A stretch of DNA of 64,000 nucleotides from Macrolepiota albuminosa. Taxonomy: Eukaryota > Basidiomycota > Agaricomycetes > Agaricales > Agaricaceae. Below are positions 46,501-57,680 of this stretch, in pieces. Within the stretch, counting starts at the first letter, position 1. Each line of letters starts with the position of its first letter. The DNA lies in assembly GCA_027475525.1 (NCBI GenBank), contig JAMWFC010000088.1:694757-758756 (forward strand), read 5' to 3'. A program made the translations under genes and the position numbers. The notes under the pieces are model-generated. The model did no database searches and was not told the DNA's origin. It was given only the letters and a program-made list of their open reading frames with translations.

Positions 46501-49500
46501 GATAATCCAGGATTGTATGGGCATACTTCGGCATACTACGGTACCATGGAGCAACAAGGTAGGCTTACCCTCCATTTACACATGCTTTTGTGGATTCGGG
46601 GAGGGTTAACTCTGGATGAAGTCAGGGAAAAAATCATGGACCCGTCGTTGGGTTTTCAAAAGGCTATGGTAGAATATCTAGAATCAGTACATTGAGGCGA
46701 TTTCTTGACTGGAGCACTGGAAGACGTCGAAAAGCATATATTGTTGAATAAAGCTGCACCGGGATATACGGATCCCACTAGGTCGCTTCTGGAACAGCCA
46801 TCCATTCCTTGCAAAGAAGTATGCTCATCGTGCGCAGCGTGTGATAATGCAGCAGAATGGTGGGATCGCTTTTGTCATATGGTGGACGATCTGCTGTACC
46901 GATCAAACATACATACATGCACTTCCACTAAGGACAAACATGGCATACAGAAAAAAAATAAGGAACATAAAGGATGTCTTGATAACCTGTGGGGTAAATG
47001 TAGAGCAAGATTCCCTCGTCCATTGTATGCGCACACAGAAGTTGATCTGACTACTGGTGCTTTGAACATGCGGAAGACGGAACCATGGCTCAATACGTTT
47101 ACAAGTCCTCTTACTTACCTGTTTTGATGCAATACTGACATAACGAGCCTCCGCTCTGATACGGCCATCAAGACTGTTTTGTTGTACGTCACTAAATATG
47201 TTACAAAGCCCACTCTCAAAACATGCACTGCATTTGAGGCAGTTGCTTTGATATTCACTAAACATGCAGATATACTGAACGGTCCACTTAATCATCAAGA
47301 GAAAGCCCACACACTAATGACCAAGATAGCTAATGTTCTTAGCGCTAAAACAGAAATGGGATCGCCAATGGTTTGCATGTATCTATTAGGCAATCCTGAT
47401 CATTATACTGACCATAACTTCTCGAATTTGTATTGGCCTACTGTTGTTTGAGAGGCCAGATGTCCTTGGGCAGACGATGCTGCTGACCAGTTACATGACA
47501 AGTTTTCCGATAAGTTGGCAATAATTAAGAGGCCAGATGTCCTTGGGCAGACGATGCTGCTGACCAGTTACATGACAAGTTTTCCGATAAGTTGGCAATA
47601 ATTAAGAGATGAGGACGAGTGATAGAGCTATCACCTGTATTTGATTATATTTTCAGAGGACCAGAGTTGGACCAAATGACTTTGTACGAGTGGTTGTCGA
47701 GATGTAAGAGAGTAAAGTTGACTAACAGAACATGTAATATATTGGTCGATGATGACGACATATCCCTTGGTGGAATGAAAAACATGCAGGGTTCGGTGGT
47801 TATTAAATTCTCAACTCGTCATCTGCTTTCCGATACTCATGGTACTTATGTGTATCCTCCTTTATGTAGGCATGTCCCTAATTTAGTAGGCGGAAATTTA
47901 CCTAGGAAGGATCAAGGGGATAGAGAGTACTATTGTGCGACCATGTTAACGCTTTTCAAACCTTGGCATACAGGACATGACCTTAAAAATACTGGAGAAA
48001 CGTGGGATTCAGCTTTTGAATATACATCCTTCAATAAGCGTCAACTCACATTGCTCAAGAACATGAACATACAATATGAATGCTTAGATGCAGCCGACGA
48101 CTTTTATGCTCAGCTGAAGAGCGGAGGTGTATGTCTTACTAATTCAACGCTGACCAGAGATGAACTATCTGACATGATGCAGCAGGACGAAACAGAAAAC
48201 TTTGAGGACATGGACGATATAATTGCAGGTGTTGATGAAGAAGCATCCGCTGTGTTTGGCAAGAAAGAATTAAAACATAGATCTGATATGCTGCAAATGT
48301 CAACAACTATGGCAGATCTGGGGTGGAGAGATCCTATAATGGACCAGGTGTTTCCTCAAATCGACGCCGTTGAACCTATGAATGAAGAACGTAACTCTTC
48401 TTACTGGAAAGCTGTTGTTACAGCAAAGCGGGATGAGGTGCTGAAGAGCCAAAATTCCAGCATACCTGCATGCAGTGGTAAGTTACCAGGCAGCATACCA
48501 GAACTACCGGGACATGTCGACATAGTAGATAGGAAGTATCTTCAGAAGATATATGTGGACGATAAATGGGAACCTACTATCGCTATTATATCTTCAGACT
48601 ACGGGCTGAACAAAGAACAGCTGAGAGTGTTCTGCATTGTGGCTAATCATGCAACATCGTATATGCCTGAGCAACTTAAATTGTATATGGGAGGAATGGG
48701 GGGCACCAGAAAAACCCAGGTGCTCCGAGCCCTCATCAAGTATTTTGAAGCTAGAGGAGAGGCATATCGTCTGGCTGTGGTTGCACCTACCGGCACTGCT
48801 GCATCGCTTATAGGTGGCTCAACATATCATTCGATGTTCGGCATTAATGACATGGTTGGTGTATCGAAGAAACAACTCGTTCAAATTAAAACTTGTTTAC
48901 TAGGTGTCGAATACGTGTTTTTCGATGAAGTATCTATGTTATCGTGTCGAGACTTGTATAAGATTTCCGCAAGACTGGCTCAGCTGTCCGGTAGACTAGA
49001 TATCCCTTTTGGTGGTATGAACATGGTATTTGCAGGTGATTTCGCTCAGTTGCCCCCTGTCGCTGGGCACGAAGGATCGGCGTTATATAGTAGAACTGTA
49101 GGTTTAAATACCAAAACATTGAAGGATCAGGAGTCTGCCATAGGCAAGGCTGTATGGCATCAGGTAATGACCGTTGTCATATTGTGTAAAAACATGAGGC
49201 AGAAAACTCAGTCTATGGAGGACGCGGCTTTGCGTACCGCGCTCAAAAACATGAGGTATAGAGCATGCACCAAAGAAGACATGAAGTTTCTTAAGAGCAG
49301 ATCATTGGCCATCTCTAATAGTTGCCCATCTATATCCGATAAACAGTTCAGAAACGTTTCTATAATCACTGCACAAAACTACTCGATTCGCAAGCAAGAG
49401 CCGTCAGGAACTAGTGCATTTTACAGTGAAGATAGTCCGTCATCCAGAGATGGCGATGCAACAAAAACCCATTCCTCTAACTACACGTGCTCTAAAGAAA

Positions 49501-51281
49501 CCATGAGATTTCCTCCAACTATACAGCGTGCGTTGTGGGACCAACCTCCATCATCTTGCAGCGTTCAAGTCACGGGAAAGCTGTTGTTGTGTGTAGGCTT
49601 GCCTGTTATAATCAAGAATAATGCGGCTACAGAATTATGCATCACCAACGGACAGGAAGGTTTCGTGTATGGTTGGAAAAGTTGCATCGGATCGGCCGGA
49701 CAAATTATGCTGGATACGTTATTTGTACTACTCAACAATCCTCCGCAAAGAGTAAAAATCAATGGACTTCCCGGTAATGTAGTTCCGATTGTACGTACAA
49801 GTATGCATCTTAAATGTAGACTCCCTAGCGATGACAGCGTGTCTTTGTCTCGATCACAGGTAGAGGTATTGGTAAACTACGCCATGACGGATTACGCGAG
49901 TCAAGGAAAAACTAGACCTTACAATCCAGTAGACTTAACCAAGTGTCAATCGCACCAAGCCTACTACACTGCACTATCCTGCAGTGCTACTGCTGCAGGA
50001 ACGCTCATCATACGAGGATTTGATGCTAACAAAATACAAGGCAAAGCGAGTGGCGCATTGCGCAGGGAATTTTGTGACTTGGAACTGCTCAATGAAATAA
50101 CCAAACTCAGATATATGAACCAGCTCCCTAAAAGTTTTGTCGATTCACCTAGATGATCTGATCTAATTCATTCATTCAGACAATGCAAACGAAAAGGTTA
50201 CATGCCCCCTAACCTTCATATGGCCTTACGTTGGAGTGACAAGGATCCTTACAATGATGCATCATTCCCAGATATCAAATGGCAGGTTGCTAGTGAAGAT
50301 AGACCTATTAAGCTACCGCAGTCCCCTAAAAGCAGATTTATTCCAGCTAAGGGCACTCAGCCCATAGTGCATCCTCAACCAATACACAACAAAATAAACC
50401 GGAACTGCGATGATGGTTCACCCAACTTGAAAATTTCGAAAAATCATATAAGCGGTGAACAGGAATTAAATTTGGACAGATGTGGAGGACTGGTTGGAAC
50501 TAAGTGGAATGCCAACAGTTGCGCGTACGATGCAGTGATAACTATATTGTACAATATGTGGCAAGATGACATGTCACTATGGTCGACGACTTTCCGATCA
50601 TTTGGGACATCAATTATGCAAAGAATGGAAAGCAACTTCTTATCAACACACGAAAGTAAAATCACGCTGGAGGACGCAAGAGAGGATTTGAGAAATTGTA
50701 TGAACAATCGCAATCTGAGAAATTTTTTGTATGGTGAACTAACAAGTGTTCATGCTGTGATCGAAGAGTTGCTTACATACAAGCAAAATGTATACACGTC
50801 ATACATGCACTGTCCACGTGGTCATGCAGTTAACAGAAGAGCTGTTACGTCGAATTCATGTCAGATTGCCATACTAGATAATTCACAGCTGTCAATACAA
50901 CATTTCTTAAGGAACATGGAATTTCTTACCAAATCTCGGTGCAGAACATGCGCGTCTGAATTAGTTAAAATAATGAGAACAGTATACATGGCACCGATAC
51001 TGTCTTTCGATGTGGCGTCGATTGACATCGCGATTAATAGATACGTCGACGTGCCGGTTTATGGGTCGGGAGACAGACGATATATCCTAAAAGGTATCAT
51101 ATATTTTGCAAACAGTCATTTTACTTGTCGATACGTGGATTCGTCCTTGAGGGTGTGGTTCCATGACGGTTTAATTACTGGTAGAAGGTTGATTGTCGAA
51201 GAAGGCAGCCTGGATACATTGGATATACAAGTCTGCAGAGGTAGTAAAGCAACAATAGTGTTATATGTCAGAGTGGCGTAA
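43585..51281 (+). pseudogene. Helitron/Helentron Rep-PIF1 helicase fused to a USP-like cysteine peptidase
   Basis: The start is ATG 43585, directly after an in-frame TGA. The order is a Cys/His-rich N-terminus; DUF6570 (44920-45605: CAVCGLLHP, ALANGFWIGPIPDVL, LPLLMSRRNVQCALEWLKLN); Helitron_like_N with FPWLFPYGLGG and the HUH motif RLTLHLHMLLW (about 46573); the two-Tyr motif YVTKYVTK (Tyr codons 47185 and 47197); and PIF1 helicase with Walker A GMGGTRKTQ (48696), FFDEVSML, GDFAQLPPV and a TALSCSATAAG motif VI. The C-terminus is a USP-like domain with Cys in NANSCAYD (50520) and His in HFTCRYVD (51117). Removing one 77-bp copy at 47452 leaves one frame of about 2540 codons. TGA stops remain at 46693, 47125, 47449, 47610 and 50154. 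Rep nicks and joins ssDNA for rolling-circle transposition. This copy is inactive. Confidence 0.87.
47452..47605. repeat. 77-bp two-copy tandem duplication (in the helicase)
   Basis: The copies start at 47452 and 47529. Collapsing them puts the upstream Rep frame and the downstream helicase frame in register. Confidence 0.9.
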
Positions 51282-51363
51282 TCGTACTGGATACATTGGA
51301 TATACAAGTCTGCAGAGGTAGTAAAGCAACAATAGTGTTATATGTCAGAGTGGCGTAATCGTA
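51210..51363. repeat. 77-bp two-copy tandem duplication (end of the peptidase)
   Basis: The copies start at 51210 and 51287. The left element has only one copy at the homologous place, near 1468. Confidence 0.9.
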
Positions 51364-52100
51364 TATTACCAATGGGGAGTTGTTTAGTTTGAATCAAGTC
51401 TGTGTATTTAAGGATATAGGTCGTATTACTATATTACTACGAAGCCATCCACCTACGCTAGAAGTGATATTGTTCAAACGACCCCCTTGCAAAATCAGGA
51501 CAGTTAACGTGAATTTGGACGCTGTGAGGTCATATGATCTTCAAACCGGTCGTACACCCAAATGCTGACATAATATATGTTAAATGTGCCCATAGAGAAC
51601 ACAATTTAATATGATTTAAACTAAAATATAATTTATTTTCATATACGACAGCTAAATAAGGACTAAGTAGTCCGTAAAGACGATCCTCGGTATAGCTATT
51701 AAGTGAACAAAGGTGCATGTTATATAAGCATTCAGTGGGACAATCGATTTACTTACATATTTATTTATTTAATTACTTATTTATTTTCCCGATGTGCATG
51801 TATTCACGTGTATTAAACGTGGTTTGTTAGTTAGTAATCATGAGTTTGGTCATGTTATGTCCACCATATGTTCACCTGACCAAGTTCACGACCGTGAAAT
51901 TTTTAATGTGATGGTATATTATGTAAGCGTTCGGTGGGACGATCGGTTTCATTATATTTGTTTATTTATTTTGTCATTATTTTAAATGATTATTAAATTA
52001 TAAAAAGAATGACTAGTAAAATTAAATACCGAATTTGTAAACATGACTTTGTATTACGTAATGATTCGGTTGAATGACTGTTTGGATATTATGTAGCAAA
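51360..52100 (+). repeat. 3' tail of the right helicase copy, shared with 1535-2100 and 3858-4030
   Basis: AT-rich non-coding sequence. The first part matches the left tail. The part from 51900 matches the minus strand of 3858-4030, including GAATGACTGTTTGGATATTA-like sequence. It contains three plus-strand copies of the GTCCCACCGAACGCTTA-type motif. Confidence 0.6.
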
Positions 52101-52259
52101 CACACCTATATACATTTACTCGTTGTCATGCCACTTCGTACAAGGCTAGCCAACAAGCAAACCCGGTTTCTACTGGTAAAAGTAAGAAACACAATTGTTT
52201 ATTTAAAAACAAAAGGTACGAATTTATGGTATGTTGAAACGACTTATGCTACATGTCTA

Positions 52260-52582
52260 TTTGATGATATGTATTACTGTTTTGTTTTTTATATATTAAA
52301 GTACGTACGTAATCCTTCACCTCTTCTCCCCTGATGTGCTCTCCACCTTTCTATGTCTTTCAGTCTGTTGGTTCCTTTCGGTGGTTTCTTGTACCAGCTA
52401 TGTTACATCTGGCTTCCTCTTATGAAATGCTATTGTACGCTCTAGAAAATGCATTCCCACCCCCGCTTGGTTGTACTGGTACTAGCATTCTATGTTGCCG
52501 TGTACTTGCTCAACAGACACCTGATGGAAACAAATACCGTCGCTGTATATTGACTTGGTACTTATTACTCGCTCCGGGCTAG
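52260..52582 (+). CDS. Coding-like segment of accessory module, right copy
   Basis: An open segment with YVRNPSPLLP, FYVFQSVGSFRWFLVPAML, SSYEMLLYALENAFPPPLG and RRCILTWYLLLAPG. Diverged copies are at 3670-3338 (minus) and 4389-4583. A TGA at about 52334 separates the first part from the rest. The product is hydrophobic and unrecognised. Confidence 0.35.
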
Positions 52583-52905
52583 AACACTCCGATGTGTAAA
52601 AGTATATCAAGCAATACAGTACAGAAAGACCGTCAGTCTGATCGATCTATGGATTCCCACGAGTCAAAACGAAACGTTTCTGCACGAACCTCTATGGAAA
52701 ATACGACGTGTTACTCATACACCAATGGGATGAACTACAATACACTAATTTGATAAACCAGCCAATATGTTGAGTTATCATTAAAACATATAGTTAGCGC
52801 GAACTCACTACTTTACACGACAAATGTACGATGTCGATGTGTCCTCTCAATATATCTTCATATACGTTTACATTTGTTGTTCCACTCACATAACATCATG
52901 TCCGC

Positions 52906-53461
52906 GCTCCCCATAGCTAGTATTCAGTGTTGGCGCCCCCGCACTTCTACTACATCATTGCACGGCAGACGGATGAGGGAAATGGCGGACGTTGCCTTAT
53001 CTACAGTATCCAGTCGGTACTTTGATGTATTGGCGCGGGTGAACGTTGCCGATCTAGTGTTCTGGTGAGTTTTTCTGGACATTTTAGCGTTTATACGCAG
53101 TTTTATGATGTCGAATTTATATATTACCGTCAGCGCTTATGCTCATAGAGACCGTAACGCGCGACATCTCACGATAAAGGGATTCGACCGAGAAAGTCGT
53201 CTCGTTGCGGCTTTTCACTTATACCCGAGCGACGATGAGCGCCACTTAGATGAAGCATACACTTATTCGTATGCCGGTGCATCGTACAGCTGGACGGCTC
53301 GGGCCATAACAGTAACGCACATCGTTCTGACTAGCGTAACTCGTCATCATGTTTTCAACGCCTCTTCGAGAGAAATCGTGAGTATTCAGACGTCCGGTAT
53401 TTCATCGTCTAATTTAATTAGTGCGGGCACATTACAGACCTCACATGAGTGGAACATATAA
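52906..53461 (+). CDS. Accessory two-exon gene, best-preserved copy, unknown function
   Basis: Exon 1 starts near 52906 (MSALPIASIQCW), includes MREMADVALSTVSSRYFD and ends VNVADLVF before GTGAGTTTTTC. The intron of about 40 bp ends TACGCAG near 53100. Exon 2 reads FMMSNLYITVSAYAHRDRN, RHLTIKGFDRESRLVAAFHL and ASYSWTARAITVTHI. A possible second intron starts at the GTGAGT after SSREI (about 53378) and could end at TAATTAG. The product is small and strand-rich, and I do not recognise it. Its place between helicase and 3' terminus, and its presence next to both helicase copies, suggest it belongs to the element. An ssDNA-binding role would be a guess. Confidence 0.55.
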
Positions 53462-55610
53462 ATTCCGTCTGTATTTTTTTCATGTAAATCGGTTTAATTT
53501 TAACACTTACTGGTCCTTATAAGTTCCACAGATAATTCACATATTTTATTGTAGTATCAACGCACTGTATTTTACCATTTTATTCTAGTAAATACGAAGT
53601 GTATTCATCTATTGACGTACATGTATATACATCATATTTAAAATTATGAATATTTAAAATCACGTTTAAATAAATAAATAGATAAATAAACAAGTAATAA
53701 ATAAATAAATAAATAAAAGTAATAAATAAATGAAATTAATAAATAAATAAATGATAAATGTTATATAAGTGTTCAGTTGGACGGCCTGTTTACTTATCAC
53801 ACGTGCAAGCGCCTTAAATAGGTAAGCAGGCTTTCTGATGTAACATGTTTCTAGAATGAAGTGGAATATTTTATATAATGTGACCTGCTATATATATGGC
53901 AATCTCCAGGCAACTCCTGAGCAGGTTGGTTGTCAGCATCCGCTCTCATGGAGTCGCTCAAGCATGCGCTGCTGGCATTCAAAGTGCTAGGTATGTCTCC
54001 TCCCAACCGCATGACTATATGTTCTAAAAAATTTATATAGCCCCACGAGTGGATCGCATACAGCCAAAACCAAATGTGGGTAAAGTCGGCAGATAGTTGA
54101 AGGGCTATACATGTCTCTAGGACTACGACGCAAATCAACAGTGTGTCATTGAACCTGATTCAGGCGAAACTGGAAAGCTCTGTTTCGTTATTCTGCTATA
54201 TATCAAGGCATCGACTTCATTGCTTCTATTTGTTGCCCCTCCAAAATCATTCCACAAGTTGTTTTCTACTCGGTGTTGGCAACATATGACAATAAACCAA
54301 TCTACACGCAGCCAAGGTTGCAAAAGACTGTCTGCCTTCCTTTACCAACAGATAGTCCCTCACCAAACACTCTACACGTCTCAGGCAGTACCTTTGTTCA
54401 TCCACGCATAAGCCTTGGGTATAGCCAGGACCATTATCTTGATGCTGACTCTATGCCAGAGCTTGTATAGTTCGTTGCTTCGCATCATCCCAACCATACC
54501 GTCGGCGTTCGTACTCTCACTGGTGAAGATTCGTCTTACAACGTTGCATTATATTAGCTCCAGGCAGCAGCCGAATACGTGTCATAATGGCTGGTCAGTA
54601 GTGGATCGAACAATTTTATTATTATTATTAGTATTTTTTAGGACATACAGCAAAGCCTACGGCCGTGTCTGGACTCTCCAAGGACGACGAGGGGACCAGC
54701 GTTGGCTGTTTGAAGCCAACGAGAGCGTCGTGGGCAGGTATTTGTACTACGCTGTGTGCGGACGCTCCAAGGACAACGTGGGGGAGGGGAGGGGGTAACG
54801 TCGGCTGTTTAAAGCCAACGGGAGTGACATTGATGTGTATATGTGACTGTCACACATGTATTCGACGCATCACGGCGTCCTGGACATTGCTCAGTGTCAA
54901 CGCTGCTTTGAACGTTCATTCCCACCCCGTAACGTCCATGATTTGCTTATCAACTTCCGAACAATCATCCCACGCGGTTTCCCAAACTATCGACGGCAAT
55001 TCGTTGTATAAAATCGGAAAAAACCAAAGCAGAAGGACTAGTGTAGTTCAGAGCATCAAGTGCGTATTTTTGCACCTTTTTTTTTGGCTCTGTTATACTC
55101 ACAGATGCCCAGATCTGCGCACGCATATGTTGTTCAAGCATTTGGGTGCATCAAAGGGGTTATTGGGAGGGTCAAGGATCTTAATTGTAACAAGGAACAG
55201 GTTTGTTGCCAGTTTTTGACGTAATTTGTCGAATAAAACCCCTTTACAGGCTACAGGCTATGAATATGAAGCCTTGTCATACAGGGATGTACTTATTTTT
55301 GTACGGCGGTCATGTCGACAGCAACACGTTCTACGCATACAGGGACAACGTTGACAAATGAAGGATCTTTTTTTATATATATATATATATATATGTGTTA
55401 TGTTTATGGATACTGCTATATATGAATTGGACATTGAATATTATACAAACGTTGCCAGTATTTCTACTTTCTACGTGAGGTTAATGTACCGCATCGTGCT
55501 GCGTTGGCACGTCACGCTAACGTGGTCATATTAACACTGCCACATCACGGATTCAACACCCTATGCTGTAGACCTCGGTCCGCCGCAGGCCAATACCTTT
55601 TGATCAAGTG
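53462..55610. other. No convincing gene; hairpins and AT repeats
   Basis: The stretch contains AAATA repeats near 53670-53750, a plus copy of the short motif at 53756, open but unrecognised frames at 54273-54470 and 54665-55219, two hairpins (54701-54720 and 54800-54819) and an (AT)n tract at 55371-55394. Confidence 0.4.
54701..54819. repeat. Pair of hairpins in a diverged direct repeat
   Basis: GTTGGCTGTTTGAAGCCAAC at 54701-54720 (7-bp stem, 6-base loop) and GTCGGCTGTTTAAAGCCAAC at 54800-54819 lie in a repeat of about 90-100 bp that begins with CTCCAAGGAC. Confidence 0.6.
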
Positions 55611-55654
55611 TAGATCTCAGTCACGCTGTGCTAGCAACGGCCGATACAAGCAAG
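55611..55654 (+). mobile_element. Helentron-like 3' terminus (paired here with the 5' end at 25445)
   Basis: TAGATCTCAGTCA, the hairpin GCTGTGCTAGCAACGGC and the terminal ATACAAGCAAG, followed by T. It lacks an adjacent 5' terminus and lies downstream of the Rep/helicase gene. Confidence 0.7.
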
Positions 55655-56850
55655 TCTTGAATTTGTCCACATCATGACTACAAAACATGGCGCTATTCAC
55701 CTAAGATCATGGTGCATTATTTACAACCCTAATTCACTGATGCGCATGCTTTCAACCTACTTGAAGCAATGAAAATTCTCTGCTTTAGGTTATTTTTCAC
55801 CTCATTTGCATTCCATACAATTGGACATCTGTAGGTTAGTGGTCTCCTATCCAAAAAGAGCTATATTGCTGATATTGATGAGCAATTCCTAAAAATTTAT
55901 TTGATTATGAATCTGAACTCTCTCAAAAGATGCAAGCAACCAAAAACAACAGTTATGAGGCAAAAGTACCTCATCTTATTTGCTGAGAAAAGGACAAGAC
56001 TCACTCAGAACACATGAGAGTTGCTAGTTCTCATCACAGAATGCCTACCACTTGATTCCATTCCCATTGTAACTGATCCACCACCTGTGGCATTTCTAGA
56101 AGATGATAACTTTAGAGACTTTGACAACAATTCAATGATAGATGATGTAAATGATACAATCCCAGTATCTATCAGACATGTAAAGGTGATTTGTATTTAT
56201 GCTATCATTGAAAGCAAATTATTCAAGTTCATACATAGACACAGGCAGATTATCTTAACAACTTCATCAACCATATTATACAGTTGCTCAATGAATTACT
56301 TGGTTGTGAATCAATAGATGAGGTCACTGATTGCTTTGCTTGTTCAGACTATCACCTTGCATGATGGCAATGCCATGATTGCCTTCTGTCAACAATATTC
56401 TGTCATGGATGTTTCTGCTGCATGCATCACTCCAACCCACTTCACTGACCAAAAGTGTGGAATAGTAAGTATTTCCAACCAATGACCACATTGGATGCTA
56501 GAAAGTATTTTTATATCCAATGCAATTTATTGCATGCAAACTGTTATCAAGAGAAGGTCAAAGTCAAGGCTCTCAAAGATTACAAGCAGACAAAGAACAT
56601 TCAGGAGCAAGAGTCTCTATGACTCCAATATCAGACAACAGACAGAACCTCTGGCAGATCTCCTGCAAATAAAATAGATGTTGAACTTCTCTTAATGGGT
56701 AGTGTTCTGAGATGTCTGTCAGAAGATCCATCCATGACTTAGAATGCCTACTTTGATCAAATTATGCAAGAGAAAGAAGAGCAACAGGAACTAGAAGATA
56801 ATGTACCATTAGAAGATATATCAGAAGATCAGCCAGCAAATGGGTTCCAT

Positions 56851-57600
56851 TCTGAGATCTAGAATAGATCGAGGTTTTTTCTGTGCAGCAGACTATGTAT
56901 GGGAAAAATGTCTTCAATTTTTGCTGTCATGTGATTTTGGTTCTTGTTGTTGATGTTTATCCTGAGGCTGAGGTATGTGTGTGGAAAAAATGTCTTTGAT
57001 TTTTGCTGTTATGTGATTTATTAGACTGTTCGTCTATTTGAATGCTTGTATAAGCAGTAGCTTGAGTCAGTGTGGGAAAAATGTCTTCGATTTTTGCTGT
57101 CATGTGATTTATTAGACTGCCAAATGCTTGTGTAAGCAATAGTACATCCAGACACTTGTATAAGCAGTAGTGTGAGTTAGTGTGGGAAAAATGTCTTCAA
57201 TTTTTGCTGTCATGTGATTTATTAAACTGTTAGATGCTTGTGTAAGCAGTAGCCTGGGTTAGTGTGGGAAAAATATCTTTGATTTTTGCTGTCATGTGAT
57301 TTATTAGACTGTTTGTCTATTTGAATGCTTGTATAAGCAGTAGCCTGGATCAGTGTGGGAAAAATGTCTTTGATTTTTGCTGTCATATTTATTACACTGC
57401 CAGATGCTTGTATAATCAATAGTATATCCAAACACTTGTGTAAGCAGTAGCCTGGGTCAGTGTGGGAAAAATATCTTCAGTTTTTGCTGTCATGTGATTT
57501 ATTAGATTGCCAGATGCTTGTATAAGCAGTAGTCTGGATTAGTGTGGGAAAAAAAACTTTAATTCTTGCTATTATGTATGTCATTAAACTGTTTGTTTAT
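56851..57600 (+). repeat. Minisatellite array 3, same family as array 1
   Basis: About eight units with GGGAAAAATGTCTTCGATTT, TTGCTGTCATGTGATTTATT and variable spacers including ATGCTTGTATAAGCAGTAGC. It is strongly CpG-poor, like array 1. Confidence 0.85.
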
Positions 57601-57680
57601 CCAGATGCTTATATAAGCAGTAGACTATACAACAGATAGATCTCAGACATGCCATGCTAGCAATGGCCTATACAAGCAAG
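56851..57680 (+). mobile_element. Non-autonomous Helentron-like element 3, complete, inserted in the KDZ gene
   Basis: The 5' end TCTGAGATCTAGAATAGATC is preceded by T. The 3' end has TAGATCTCAGACA, a hairpin with GCCATGCTAGCAATGGC and TATACAAGCAAG, followed by T. The interior is only a minisatellite. The 830-bp element separates the N- and C-terminal parts of the KDZ transposase, so it is younger than that gene. Confidence 0.75.

Larger units (their letters stand above)
25445..55654 (+). mobile_element. Candidate giant Helentron with cargo (about 30 kb)
   Basis: At 25445 a family 5' terminus (TTCCGAGATCTAGAATAGATC) and minisatellite begin, but no 3' terminus follows them. At 55611-55654 a 3' terminus (TAGATCTCAGTCA, hairpin GCTGTGCTAGCAACGGC, end ACAAGCAAG) has no 5' terminus of its own nearby. 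Pairing them gives one element flanked by T on both sides. It would contain the Rep/PIF1 helicase needed for rolling-circle transposition (43585-51281), the accessory module, a JmjC gene, two other lineage-specific genes and a zinc-cluster gene. The termini and the gene content are directly visible; that they belong to one element is inference. The alternative is two truncated elements enclosing unrelated DNA. Confidence 0.5.

Noticed and set aside
43585..51281. TGA as a recoded sense codon
   Set aside because: TGA is the natural stop of the NLR gene here, the left helicase copy has CAA at the homologous codon, and other elements also carry TAG/TAA; decay explains it.
54665..55219. 184-codon plus-strand ORF
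   Set aside because: It spans the hairpin repeats, has no domain and has irregular composition; not supported as a gene.
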